From JBQCHF01 sp051953655 (GTDB taxonomy: Bacteria > Actinomycetota > Actinomycetes > Motilibacterales > Motilibacteraceae): a DNA stretch of 12,861 bases. Numbering within the stretch: the first letter of the stretch is position 1; every line of letters begins with the position of its first letter. The notes below the pieces were generated by a model, which saw only the letters and a list, made by a program, of their open reading frames with translations, searched no databases and was not told where the DNA came from. This document shows positions 1 to 6,252 of this stretch, piece after piece. The position numbers and the translations under genes were made by a program. The stretch spans positions 1 to 12,861 of the forward strand of contig JBQCIO010000054.1 of the NCBI GenBank assembly GCA_051953655.1, in the 5' to 3' direction.

Positions 1-444
1 CAGGTGGGGGAGGCGGCGCGGCTGGCGCGCGGCGGCGCCGCCCGGCACGGGCTGCCGGTCGCCGAGCAGCAGGCCGTGCAGGAGGCCGCGGCGCTGGTCG
101 CCACCGCCACCGTGGCCGCACCGGAGCTCCACCCCTCGGCCCACCTCGCCCGGGCCGGGGCGCTGCTGGCCACCGGTGAGCTCGTCCCCGTCGTCGCCGC
201 CCTGGGTGAGCTCGCGCTGCACGAGGTCTCGCTGGGCGAGCTGACGGCGTGCGAGGAGGCGGCCACCGGGGCACGCCGGCCCGACGCACCGGGCACGTGC
301 TCGCTGGAGCACCTGCCGGTGCACGCCGCGATCGTCCTGTCTGCGGTGCGCACGGTGCGCGCCGCCCGCACCGGGGCCGGCTACGACCCGGCCGGGCGCC
401 CGGACCCGCCCGCGCTGCCGCACCTGCTCGACACCCTCGCCTGA
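1..444 (+). CDS. C-terminal part of an unrecognised protein (5' end outside window)
   Basis: The frame is open from the first base to a TGA at 442-444, giving 147 residues. A GTG at position 4 is the first possible start inside the window, but no ribosome-binding site can be seen because the upstream DNA is missing. The frame is also open before it, so this is most likely the 3' end of a longer gene. The protein is Ala/Leu/Glu-rich and probably helical, with no obvious membrane segment or signal peptide. The C-terminal half contains a Cys-bearing stretch (TACEEA, then APGTCSLEHLPVH) and ends in PHLLDTLA. I do not recognise the family and assign no function. Third-position G/C bias is strong, which supports real coding. 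It converges on the DUF2142-type gene with a 78-bp gap. Confidence 0.6.
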   Translation, partial: QVGEAARLARGGAARHGLPVAEQQAVQEAAALVATATVAAPELHPSAHLARAGALLATGELVPVVAALGELALHEVSLGELTACEEAATGARRPDAPGTCSLEHLPVHAAIVLSAVRTVRAARTGAGYDPAGRPDPPALPHLLDTLA

Positions 445-479
445 CGCCGAACCGGCCGCCCCACCAGCCGTCGGGGCCG

Positions 480-501
480 CGGGCAGCTGCGCTCCTGCCC
501 G
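480..501. terminator. Hairpin between convergent genes, candidate bidirectional terminator
   Basis: A perfect 7-bp stem (cgggcag at 480-486 pairing with ctgcccg at 495-501) encloses an 8-nt loop. It lies 36 bp after the stop of the left-hand gene and 22 bp after the stop of the convergent gene ending at 523. There is no U-tract on either side, which is usual for actinobacterial terminators. A second, weaker gcccc/ggggc pairing lies just to its left. The function is inferred from position and symmetry only. Confidence 0.45.
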
Positions 502-522
502 AACCCAGGTGCCCACCCTCCG

Positions 523-2253
523 CTACCGGGGCGGGGGCGCCGGGGGACGGGGACCGGTGGCGACCTGGGGCTGCTCCGGCAGCGGCCCGGCGTCGCGGAC
601 CGGTCGCCGGCCCGAACCGGCGCCCGGCCGGGCACGCAGGCCGGACAGGCCCAGCGCGGCGGCCACGACCGCGAGCAGGATCAGCACGTAGACGGTGCGC
701 TGGCCGGCCGGCGGCGTCCAGGTCTCGGTGCCGACCGGCAGCGGGGTGGGCGGCACCCGGACCACCCCCCAGTCGCGCACCCCGTAGACGTTGCGCCACA
801 TCCACCAGACCAGCGCGACGACGTGGACGACGACGAGCGGGGCCACCAGGAGCGGCACCGCGGTCCAGCGCGCGCGCACCCTCGTCAGCCCGGAGGCCAG
901 CCCCGGTACGGCGAGCACGCACACCGCGGCGACCACCGGCAGGACGTAGCGGCCCTGCCAGCCGAACCCGGTCAGGTACTCGTGGGCGAGCACCACGACC
1001 CCGGACAGACCGCCGACCAGCAGCGGCAGCAGCGGGGACACCGTGGCGTCCCGCACCGCCTGGCCGGCGCGCACCCCGAGGGCCCACACCGCGACGGCCG
1101 CGCCGGTCACCAGCAGCCAGGCGTAGAGCGCCACGTCGACCAGCGGGGTCTCCCAGCCGAACTGGCCGACCGCGTCGTGGACCAGCCAGCCGCCGACGAG
1201 CAGGAGCGTGAACAGCTTCCAGCCGGGGCTGAGGGTGTCCCACGGCACCGCGGTGCCGATCCGACCCTGCTCGCTCTGGCGCACGCCCAGCGCCCACGCG
1301 AACCAGGCGAGCGAGGCGGCCAGGGCCAGCACGGTGGCCACGAACGCCGGGCCGCCCAGCGCGCGCACGGGGAGCCGCTGCCACAGCGAGCGCCACCTGG
1401 ACCGGGCCCCCGCCGGTGCGGGCAGAGGCGATCCCGTCGACGGCCGGGTCACCGGCACGAGCAACGTCGCCAGCAGGGCCCCCGCCCAGACCCAGGACAG
1501 CGGCCGGCTGCCGACCAGCAGCAGCGTGCCCACCGGCACCGCGACGACCGGGCCCCGGCCGCGCACCCCCCGCGCCAGGTCGGCCCGCAGCGCCAGCACC
1601 GCCGCGGCGAGCAGCACCGCCGCGGCCACCTCGAAGCCGTTCGGGTTGATCGAGGCGAGCAGGATCAGCGCGGTCGGCGTGAGCCCGAGGGCGAGCCCGA
1701 GCACCAGCGGACCGACGGGGAAGCGGCGCGCCAGCAGGCCCGCGGCGGCTGCCAGCACGGCCAGGCCGAAGACCACCGAGGCGAGCCTGGCCAGGATGAG
1801 CACCCGGTGGCCGGGCAGCCCGGCCGCCAGGCCGGCGCGCATGACGACGCCCTCGGCGGCGTAGTAGACCGGCGGGTAGCGGACCATGTAGGTGCTCACC
1901 TGCACCGGGGTCCGCACGTCCGGCGGCAACGGGCGGCAGTAGGTGACCGGCTGCTCGGGGCGGCCGCGGTAGCAGTCCTGGGAAGGGAACCGCAGCAGCG
2001 CCTGCGGCACGTCCACCCGCACCTCGCTGCGCCCGCCCACCCCGACCGAGGGCCGCTCGTGCCCCGGGGTCACCTGGCCGGTGGCCGTGCCCCAGCTGTA
2101 GACCAGGTGGGCCGCCTCGTCGACGCTGGCACCCACCGGGGAGGCGATCGCGTAGGCCGAGCACAGCAGACCCACCGCGAGCAGCAGCAGCCAGGCCCGC
2201 ATCGCGGGCCGCCGGGGGCCGGGCACGGAGCTGCTGCGCCGCAGCCCCTTCAC
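523..2253 (-). CDS. DUF2142-type polytopic membrane protein
   Basis: A 576-residue integral membrane protein. A short basic N-terminus is followed by a first hydrophobic helix (about residues 19-38) and then an external segment with the motif D45-E46-A-A-H49. An acidic loop motif right after helix 1 resembles DUF2142 proteins and, more distantly, GT-C-fold glycosyltransferases. Roughly ten further hydrophobic segments alternate with short loops. The first large loop has several Cys and Tyr residues (PSQDCYRGRPEQPVTYC). The C-terminus is a Pro/Arg-rich cytoplasmic tail ending in PPAPPPR. The start is GTG at 2251-2253, preceded only by a weak G-rich site; ATG at 2200-2202 just before the first helix is an alternative. 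It lies 51 bp downstream of the BlaI-type gene on the same strand, so co-transcription is plausible. The family has no established reaction; a role in envelope glycan or glycolipid assembly is inference. Confidence 0.8.
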   Translation of the reverse strand: MKGLRRSSSVPGPRRPAMRAWLLLLAVGLLCSAYAIASPVGASVDEAAHLVYSWGTATGQVTPGHERPSVGVGGRSEVRVDVPQALLRFPSQDCYRGRPEQPVTYCRPLPPDVRTPVQVSTYMVRYPPVYYAAEGVVMRAGLAAGLPGHRVLILARLASVVFGLAVLAAAAGLLARRFPVGPLVLGLALGLTPTALILLASINPNGFEVAAAVLLAAAVLALRADLARGVRGRGPVVAVPVGTLLLVGSRPLSWVWAGALLATLLVPVTRPSTGSPLPAPAGARSRWRSLWQRLPVRALGGPAFVATVLALAASLAWFAWALGVRQSEQGRIGTAVPWDTLSPGWKLFTLLLVGGWLVHDAVGQFGWETPLVDVALYAWLLVTGAAVAVWALGVRAGQAVRDATVSPLLPLLVGGLSGVVVLAHEYLTGFGWQGRYVLPVVAAVCVLAVPGLASGLTRVRARWTAVPLLVAPLVVVHVVALVWWMWRNVYGVRDWGVVRVPPTPLPVGTETWTPPAGQRTVYVLILLAVVAAALGLSGLRARPGAGSGRRPVRDAGPLPEQPQVATGPRPPAPPPR

Positions 2254-2304
2254 GGCTGCCCGCCTACCGCGGATCCCCGGCCGGCGGTCGTCGGTGGCCG
2301 CCCG

Positions 2305-2700
2305 TCAGGGCTTGGCCGCGCGCGCCCGCTTGGCCGGCTTGGGGGCCGGGGCGGCGAGCGCGGTGGTCAGGTTCTTGGCGTCGCGGCGGTCGAGCACCTG
2401 CGCGAAGTGCGCGAGCGCCGCCTTGCGGTCGTCGGACTCCTCCAGCACCTCGAGCATGAGGGTGGCGGTGTGCTCGGCGGGGCTGAGGGTGGGCGCGTAG
2501 GCCCAGGCGCGGCCCGACGCCTCCCGCTCGAGCAGGCCCTTGCGGACCAGGCGGTCGGCCACGGTCTGCACGGTGGTGTAGGCCAGCGGCCGGCCCTCGG
2601 CGGCGTTGACCCGCTCGACGAGGTCGCGGACGACGAGCGGCTCGCCGGCCGCCCAGAGCTGGTCCATCACGGTGCGCTCGAGCGCTCCCAGGTCCGCCAC
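2305..2700 (-). CDS. BlaI/MecI/CopY-family winged-helix repressor
   Basis: A 131-residue protein, the usual size for this family. Residues 1-75 form the winged helix: ALERTVMDQLWAAGEPLVVRDL, then the recognition-helix signature YTTVQTVADRLVRKGLLE, then a wing (GRAWAYAP). Residues 80-110 match the helical dimerisation segment (EHTATLMLEVLEESDD). The tail is Lys/Arg/Ala-rich (PAKRARAAKP). Family members bind dyad operators as dimers and are usually inactivated by a membrane M56 peptidase (BlaR1/MecR1 type). No such partner lies in this window, so the signal is unknown here. The start is GTG at 2698-2700, chosen because a strong gaggagg sits 5 nt upstream. The first downstream gene is the DUF2142-type membrane protein. 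Autoregulation is likely but inferred. Confidence 0.9.
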   Translation of the reverse strand: MADLGALERTVMDQLWAAGEPLVVRDLVERVNAAEGRPLAYTTVQTVADRLVRKGLLEREASGRAWAYAPTLSPAEHTATLMLEVLEESDDRKAALAHFAQVLDRRDAKNLTTALAAPAPKPAKRARAAKP

Positions 2701-2705
2701 ACCAA

Positions 2706-2712
2706 CCTCCTC
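2706..2712 (-). promoter_or_regulatory. Shine-Dalgarno site fixing the BlaI-type start
   Basis: The minus strand reads gaggagg here, 5 nt before the GTG at 2698-2700. It is the best ribosome-binding site in the window and decides this start over longer open frames that run further upstream. Confidence 0.75.
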
Positions 2713-2723
2713 GTCGTCCTGCG

Positions 2724-2747
2724 TGTCGTGCTGCCTGTCGTGCCGCC
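2724..2747. repeat. 12-bp tandem duplication in the BlaI-type leader
   Basis: Two adjacent copies, tgtcgtgctgcc (2724-2735) and tgtcgtgccgcc (2736-2747), match at 11 of 12 bases. A degenerate third unit may follow toward the gene. They lie 24-47 bp upstream of the BlaI-type start codon, between the ribosome-binding site and any promoter. The core resembles the 13-bp repeat unit upstream of the acyltransferase gene (8326-8377). Confidence 0.6.
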
Positions 2748-2796
2748 GTGCTGAGCTTCTCGTGCACCTCGCGCCCGCCGTCGACGCACCGACGGT

Positions 2797-2824
2797 CGAT
2801 CATGTCCTACCGATCATGTCCCAC
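2797..2824. repeat. 14-bp tandem direct repeat, candidate operator or promoter element
   Basis: cgatcatgtcctac (2797-2810) is followed directly by cgatcatgtcccac (2811-2824), matching at 13 of 14 bases. Each copy contains the 6-bp palindrome-like core gatcat, and on the minus strand reads catgat, a weak match to a -10 box. The position, about 100-125 bp upstream of the BlaI-type start on its coding strand, suits an operator or promoter. It does not resemble the classic TACA...TGTA dyads of BlaI/MecI. The regulatory role is inference. Confidence 0.4.
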
Positions 2825-2927
2825 CGAGGGACGACCGCCGCGCTCCCCGGGTTCCCCCGGCGAGCCTGAAGGGGTGGTCGAATCGACGGGAGGGGCTTTC
2901 CGGCGACGACTGAACCTACGCCACGCT

Positions 2928-2946
2928 GGTTCCCCGCGTCGGTTCC
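2928..2946 (-). promoter_or_regulatory. Paired GGAACC hexamers, possible ECF-sigma -35 elements
   Basis: On the minus strand GGAACC occurs twice, 13 bp apart (2946-2941 and 2933-2928). GGAAC is the common -35 core of actinobacterial ECF sigma factors, and a CGT triplet follows the first copy after about 15 nt. A transcript from here would need a leader of over 200 nt to reach the BlaI-type gene. This is a weak, position-based suggestion. Confidence 0.2.
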
Positions 2947-2952
2947 TCTACA

Positions 2953-2970
2953 CCGTGTCGGAGAACACGG
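2953..2970. other. Small perfect hairpin in the gene-free region
   Basis: ccgtgt (2953-2958) pairs with acacgg (2965-2970) around the 6-nt loop cggaga. It is not close to the end of any gene on either strand, so it is less likely to be a terminator than a leader structure or operator. No function is assigned. Confidence 0.3.
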
Positions 2971-3071
2971 GCCCGGGACGATGAGCCGGAGACGCTGCGA
3001 AGAACCTGCTGCGCAACAACGGATGGGGCAGCGGAGACGCCGCCCACCGGAAGCCCCTGCCTGTCGCCCGC

Positions 3072-3106
3072 CCGGCCGTCACCGACATGCCGTCGGAGAC
3101 GGCCGG
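3072..3106 (-). terminator. Strong hairpin terminator downstream of bioY
   Basis: ccggccgtc (3072-3080) pairs perfectly with gacggccgg (3098-3106). After one A-A mismatch the stem continues as ccgac/gtcgg (3082-3086 with 3092-3096) around a 5-nt loop. That makes 14 bp of mostly G-C stem. It begins 40 bp past the bioY stop codon at 3147-3149. There is no U-tract, as is usual in this type of genome. Confidence 0.65.
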
Positions 3107-3146
3107 ACGTGCAGCGTCGGAGACGGCCCGGCGGGCGGCACGACGG

Positions 3147-3737
3147 TCAGCCGCGCTCGATGCGCTCGACGAGCTTCCAGGTCAGCGGCAGGACGCCGGC
3201 GGCCGCGAGGGCCTTGATGGCGTCGCCGGCCAGGAACGGGGTGGCACCCAGGGAGAGCGCCTTGCCCAGCCCCACGCCGAGCGAGGCGGCGAGCCACGGC
3301 ACGCCGACGGCGTAGACCAGCGCCGAGCCGACCACGAAGGCGACCAGGGTGCGCAGGCTGCTGCGGGTGGCCCCGCGGTCGGCGATGGCCCCGACGACGA
3401 CGGCCGCCAGCACGAAGCCGAGGACGTAGCCGAAGCTCGCCCCGCCCAGGCCGGACTGCCCGCCGGCGAACCACGGGACGCCCGCCACGCCGGCGACGGC
3501 GTAGAGGGCGATGGAGGCGAGCGCGCGGCGGGCGCCCAGGGCGGCGCCGGTGGTGAGCACCGCGAAGGTCTGCAGCGTGAGCGGGACCGGGGTGAAGCCG
3601 AGCGGGATGGAGACCTGGGCCGCCAGGCCGGTCAGCCCGGCGAAGCCCACGACGAGCGCCGCGTCGCGGGCCAGGCCCCGGGGGAGGACGTCGGCGAGGA
3701 CCATCGGGCGGGCGGTGGCGGCGGAGGAGTGCGCCAT
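3147..3737 (-). CDS. bioY: BioY, biotin-binding S component of an ECF transporter
   Basis: A 196-residue hydrophobic protein, standard for BioY, with about six membrane segments. The family core is clear: GFTPVPLTLQTFAVLTTGAALG near residues 47-68, then the GVAGVPWFAGGQSG loop and a GYVLGF helix. BioY captures biotin at the outer face of the membrane and works with an energising module (EcfT plus ATPases, or BioM/BioN). No energising genes lie beside it, so it probably uses a shared module encoded elsewhere or works alone, as reported for some solitary BioY proteins. The start is ATG at 3735-3737 with aggaagg 7 nt upstream; a longer frame upstream is non-coding. It is bounded by hairpins on both sides, which argues for a monocistronic unit. 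No biotin-repressor operator is recognisable. Confidence 0.93.
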   Translation of the reverse strand: MAHSSAATARPMVLADVLPRGLARDAALVVGFAGLTGLAAQVSIPLGFTPVPLTLQTFAVLTTGAALGARRALASIALYAVAGVAGVPWFAGGQSGLGGASFGYVLGFVLAAVVVGAIADRGATRSSLRTLVAFVVGSALVYAVGVPWLAASLGVGLGKALSLGATPFLAGDAIKALAAAGVLPLTWKLVERIERG

Positions 3738-3744
3738 GGGCGGG

Positions 3745-3751
3745 CCTTCCT
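3745..3751 (-). promoter_or_regulatory. Shine-Dalgarno site for bioY
   Basis: The minus strand reads aggaagg, 7 nt before the ATG at 3735-3737. It sets the bioY start against the longer open frame that continues upstream toward 4349. Confidence 0.7.
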
Positions 3752-3852
3752 GGTGAAAGTTCGGTCGGGCTGTCGCGGGTCCTGCGGGCGCACCGGCACG
3801 ACCGGGGCGGTCGCCGGCGCGGACCGGGGACACTCTGCCGCACTCCGTCACC

Positions 3853-3881
3853 GGCGCACGACCCCGGGTGGGGTGTGCGCC
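3853..3881 (-). terminator. Strong hairpin terminator downstream of the MFS gene
   Basis: ggcgcac (3853-3859) pairs with gtgcgcc (3875-3881), then after a single bulged G acccc (3861-3865) pairs with ggggt (3870-3874) around the loop gggt. That gives 12 bp of stem with one bulge. It starts 10 bp past the MFS stop codon at 3892-3894, and separates that gene from bioY transcription. Confidence 0.65.
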
Positions 3882-3891
3882 CGGCACCTGC

Positions 3892-5175
3892 TCAGGCGGC
3901 GAGCGCCTCGTCCGCGCGGCGCGGCGCCGGGGCCCGGCGGACCAGCACGAGCGTGCGGACCGGGGCGCGGCGCAGCCGCGCGAAGGCCACCGCGGCCAGG
4001 GCGCAGGCGAGCACCGCGACCGTGCCGCCGAGCAGCAGGGCGATGCGCGGACCGAGCGTGTCGGCGGCCCAGCCCAGCAGCGGGCCCCCGGCGGCCCCGG
4101 CGGCGGCACCGACGATCCCGTGCACAGCCAGCACCCGGCCGCGCAGCTCGCCGGCGCTGCGCAGGTGGACGCGCGCCTGGACGGCGGTGTCCAGCACCAC
4201 CGCGCAGCCGGCGACCGGCACCATGACGGCCAGGAAGGCGACCGGGGTGGGGGCTGCGCCGCTGACCGCCTGCAGCAGCCCGGCCAGGGCCCCGGCGCCG
4301 AGCAGCACCGGCAGGGTGCGCGGGCGCAGCCGAGTGGCCAGCAGCGCACCGCCCAGCGCGCCCAGTGCGAACGCGGTGGAGAACAGGCCGTAGCCGGCCG
4401 GTCCGGTGTGCAGGGGCCCCTCGGCCATCGCCGCCATCGTCACCTGGAAGTTGCGCCCGAACGTGCCCAGGGCCAGCGCGAGGGCGAAGGTGACCATCAG
4501 CTCGGGGTGGCCGGCCAGGTAGCGCAGGCCGGCCCGCACCCCGGCCCGCTCGGGGGCCGAGCGCTCGAGCGGGTGCAGCTGGGTCGCCCCGATGCGCACC
4601 AGCGCGAGCACGACGGCGCCGTAGGAGAGCGCGTTGAGCCCGAAGACGGCGGCCGGCCCCACCGCCGCGACGACGACGCCGGCCAGCGCCATCCCGACCA
4701 CGCGCCCGGTGGACTCGGTGGCCGCTCCCAGCGCCATGCCCGCCGCCAGGTCCCGCGGCCCGAACAGCTGGGCGCCGTAGCGGCCCAGCAGCGGGCCCTC
4801 GACCACCCGCACCAGCCCGCCCACCACCGCGAGGGTCCACACGGTGGGCACCCCGGCGCGGCCGGTGGCGGCGAGCAGCGCGAGCACCCCGGCCATCAGC
4901 CCGGCGAACGCCTGGGTCCAGGGCAGGACGCGCCGGGTGTCGAGCCGGTCGGCCAGGGCACCGCCCCACAGGCCGAGCACCAGCGAGGGGGACGCCGCCA
5001 CGGTCAGCGTGAGGCCGAGGGCGGCCGTGGACCCGGTCCGCTGCAGGACCAGCCAGGACAGCGCGACCCCCTGCATCCAGGAGCCGGTGACCGAGAGCAG
5101 GTCGGCGAGGGCCCAGCGCCGGACCGGGGCGCGGCGGAGCAGGGCGACGGCGGGGGAGGGGCCGGAGGTGCGCAT
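3892..5175 (-). CDS. MFS transporter, MFS_3 (EntS-like) exporter type
   Basis: A 427-residue protein with about twelve hydrophobic segments, a normal length for a single MFS unit. The N-terminal signature GSWMQGVALSWLVLQRTGS (residues 31-49) is typical of the MFS_3/EntS-like branch, whose characterised members export siderophores or drugs. The motif-A loop between helices 2 and 3 is present as GGALADRLDTRR (residues 71-82). A basic loop near mid-protein (ATQLHPLERSAPERAG) separates the two six-helix halves. The C-terminus is Arg/Ala-rich. The start is ATG at 5173-5175, preceded by a G-rich gggggcg rather than a clear Shine-Dalgarno site. It is transcribed away from the spermidine-synthase-like gene across a 207-bp shared spacer. 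The substrate cannot be read from sequence; export rather than uptake is inferred from family. Confidence 0.87.
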   Translation of the reverse strand: MRTSGPSPAVALLRRAPVRRWALADLLSVTGSWMQGVALSWLVLQRTGSTAALGLTLTVAASPSLVLGLWGGALADRLDTRRVLPWTQAFAGLMAGVLALLAATGRAGVPTVWTLAVVGGLVRVVEGPLLGRYGAQLFGPRDLAAGMALGAATESTGRVVGMALAGVVVAAVGPAAVFGLNALSYGAVVLALVRIGATQLHPLERSAPERAGVRAGLRYLAGHPELMVTFALALALGTFGRNFQVTMAAMAEGPLHTGPAGYGLFSTAFALGALGGALLATRLRPRTLPVLLGAGALAGLLQAVSGAAPTPVAFLAVMVPVAGCAVVLDTAVQARVHLRSAGELRGRVLAVHGIVGAAAGAAGGPLLGWAADTLGPRIALLLGGTVAVLACALAAVAFARLRRAPVRTLVLVRRAPAPRRADEALAA

Positions 5176-5240
5176 CGGCGCCCCCGTCGGCAGCCGGGAG
5201 CCCCCGGCGCAGCGGCCGGCGGGGACCAGGCGGCGGCAGG

Positions 5241-5260
5241 CGGGTGACGCTGCTCACCCG
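5241..5260. promoter_or_regulatory. 7-bp-stem inverted repeat in the divergent spacer
   Basis: cgggtga (5241-5247) is the exact reverse complement of tcacccg (5254-5260), with a 6-nt spacer. It is 66 bp upstream of the MFS start. The symmetric half-sites 13 bp apart would suit a dimeric repressor such as a TetR- or GntR-type protein. No regulator gene sits beside it. The role is inferred. Confidence 0.4.
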
Positions 5261-5273
5261 GCGTCCCGCATCG

Positions 5274-5287
5274 GGGACCATGGTCCC
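5274..5287. promoter_or_regulatory. Perfect 14-bp palindrome gggaccatggtccc, candidate operator
   Basis: A contiguous palindrome with no spacer, centred between 5280 and 5281. It lies about midway between the divergent MFS and spermidine-synthase-like starts (99 and 96 bp away). Its position, and the second inverted repeat 14 bp to its left, suggest shared control of both genes. It includes an ATG with no coding follow-up of note. Confidence 0.45.
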
Positions 5288-5382
5288 GAACCGCCCGGTG
5301 CACAGGCATCGAGGACAGGCCGCACCGGCACCACGACCGGCGGCGCCCGCTCCAGGGGGCGGGCGAGGGCGAGGAGCACCGG

Positions 5383-6252
5383 ATGGGCCGGCAGCGGCGC
5401 GACGACGGCGCGCGGACCGTGCCGGTCGGCCAGGGGACGGCGGAGCTGGTGCCCGACCCGGACCGCCCCGGCTCGGTCACCGTGCTCGTCGACGGCACCC
5501 CGCAGTCCCACGTCGACCTCGCCGACCCCACCCACCTCGCCTTCGAGTACGTGCGTCGCCTCGGGCACGTCGTCGACACGCTGGCGCCGGACGGAGAGCC
5601 CGTCGACGCCCTGCACCTGGGCGGCGGGGCGCTCACCCTGGCCCGCTACGTGGCCGCCACCCGGCCCGGCTCGCGCCAGCGCGCCTTCGAGCTGGACGGA
5701 CCGCTGGTCGAGCTGGTGCGGCGGGAGCTGCCGCTGGAGCGCTCCGCGCGCATCCGGGTCGGCGTCGTCGACGCCCGGGCCGGGCTCGCGTCGGTGCCGC
5801 CGGACAGCGCCGACCTGGTCGTGCTCGACGTGTTCGCCGGCGCCCGCACCCCCGGTCACCTGACCACCGTCGAGGTGGTGGCGCTGGGGGCGCGGGCGCT
5901 GCGGGCCGGCGGGGTGTGGGCGGCCAACGTCGGGGACGGGCCGCCGCTGGCCTTCGCCCGCTCCTACGCCGCCACGGTCCGGGCCGTGCTGCCGCACGTG
6001 GCGGTGCTGGTGGAGCCGGCGGTGCTGCGGGGGCGGCGCTTCGGCAACCTCGTGGTCGTCGGGTCGGCCGCACCGCTGCCGCTGGCGGCGCTGACCCGGG
6101 CCTGCGCGGGCGACCCGCTGCCGGGACGGGTGGTGGACGGCGCGGAGCTGGAGCGGTTCGTCGCCGGCGCCCCCGTGCTCCGCGACGACGCCCCGCAGGA
6201 CTCGCCCGCCCCGCCGGAGGGGCTGTTCAGCCGCGGCCGGCAGAAGGGCTGA
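5383..6252 (+). CDS. Spermidine-synthase-like Rossmann-fold protein
   Basis: A 289-residue soluble protein. After a basic N-terminus comes QSHVDLADPTHLAFEYVRRL (residues 41-60), characteristic of actinobacterial spermidine-synthase-like proteins. The nucleotide-binding loop is HLGGGALTLARY (78-89), an acidic residue ends strand 2 (AFELD, D105), and strand 4 ends in VVLDVFAGARTPGHLTT with D149 at the position of the catalytic Asp. Genuine spermidine synthases carry GGGDG in the first loop; here it is GGGAL, so aminopropyl transfer is doubtful and a SAM- or dcSAM-binding role is the safer call. There is no fused transporter domain, though an MFS gene diverges from it. The start is ATG 5383 with gaggag 6 nt before it plus a short spacer. 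The 3' end overlaps the convergent acyltransferase gene by 26 bp. The C-terminus is basic (FSRGRQKG). Confidence 0.8.
   Translation: MGRQRRDDGARTVPVGQGTAELVPDPDRPGSVTVLVDGTPQSHVDLADPTHLAFEYVRRLGHVVDTLAPDGEPVDALHLGGGALTLARYVAATRPGSRQRAFELDGPLVELVRRELPLERSARIRVGVVDARAGLASVPPDSADLVVLDVFAGARTPGHLTTVEVVALGARALRAGGVWAANVGDGPPLAFARSYAATVRAVLPHVAVLVEPAVLRGRRFGNLVVVGSAAPLPLAALTRACAGDPLPGRVVDGAELERFVAGAPVLRDDAPQDSPAPPEGLFSRGRQKG

Larger units (their letters stand above)
2701..3146. other. 446-bp gene-free region upstream of the BlaI-type gene and downstream of bioY
   Basis: No frame here has a recognisable product, a good ribosome-binding site and coding-like composition together. It is slightly less G+C-rich than the flanking genes. 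It holds the BlaI-type leader and presumed promoter on the right-to-left strand, two tandem repeats (2724-2747, 2797-2824), two GGAACC hexamers on the minus strand, a small hairpin at 2953-2970 and the bioY terminator at 3072-3106. A 14-bp direct repeat, cgtcggagacggcc, occurs at 3091-3104 and again at 3115-3128. A short plus-strand frame starting at ATG 2981 has an Arg/Pro-rich translation that looks non-coding. I found no match to a riboswitch or tRNA that I know. Confidence 0.5.

Noticed and set aside
823..2754. A 643-codon plus-strand open frame antisense to the DUF2142-type and BlaI-type genes
   Set aside because: His/Arg/Gln/Gly-rich shadow translation. The minus-strand products have membrane helices and a winged-helix motif, with a strong ribosome-binding site for the latter.
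2264..2803. A minus-strand frame starting at ATG 2801-2803 that overlaps the BlaI-type gene
   Set aside because: It has no ribosome-binding site and becomes Arg/Gly/Pro-rich where it overlaps the repressor. The repressor frame has strong family similarity and a gaggagg site.
2872..2890. A T-loop-like ggtcgaatcgac suggesting a tRNA
   Set aside because: It lacks one T of the GTTC loop consensus, and I could not find acceptor, D-arm or anticodon pairing around it. It is better read as a short imperfect palindrome.
2840..2975. Possible riboswitch in the structured gene-free region
   Set aside because: I could not match the conserved core of any riboswitch I know (cobalamin, c-di-AMP ydaO type, TPP), and no plus-strand gene follows.
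2981..3217. A possible small plus-strand gene starting at ATG 2981
   Set aside because: Arg/Pro-rich translation, no convincing ribosome-binding site, and it runs through the bioY terminator hairpin into the bioY 3' end.
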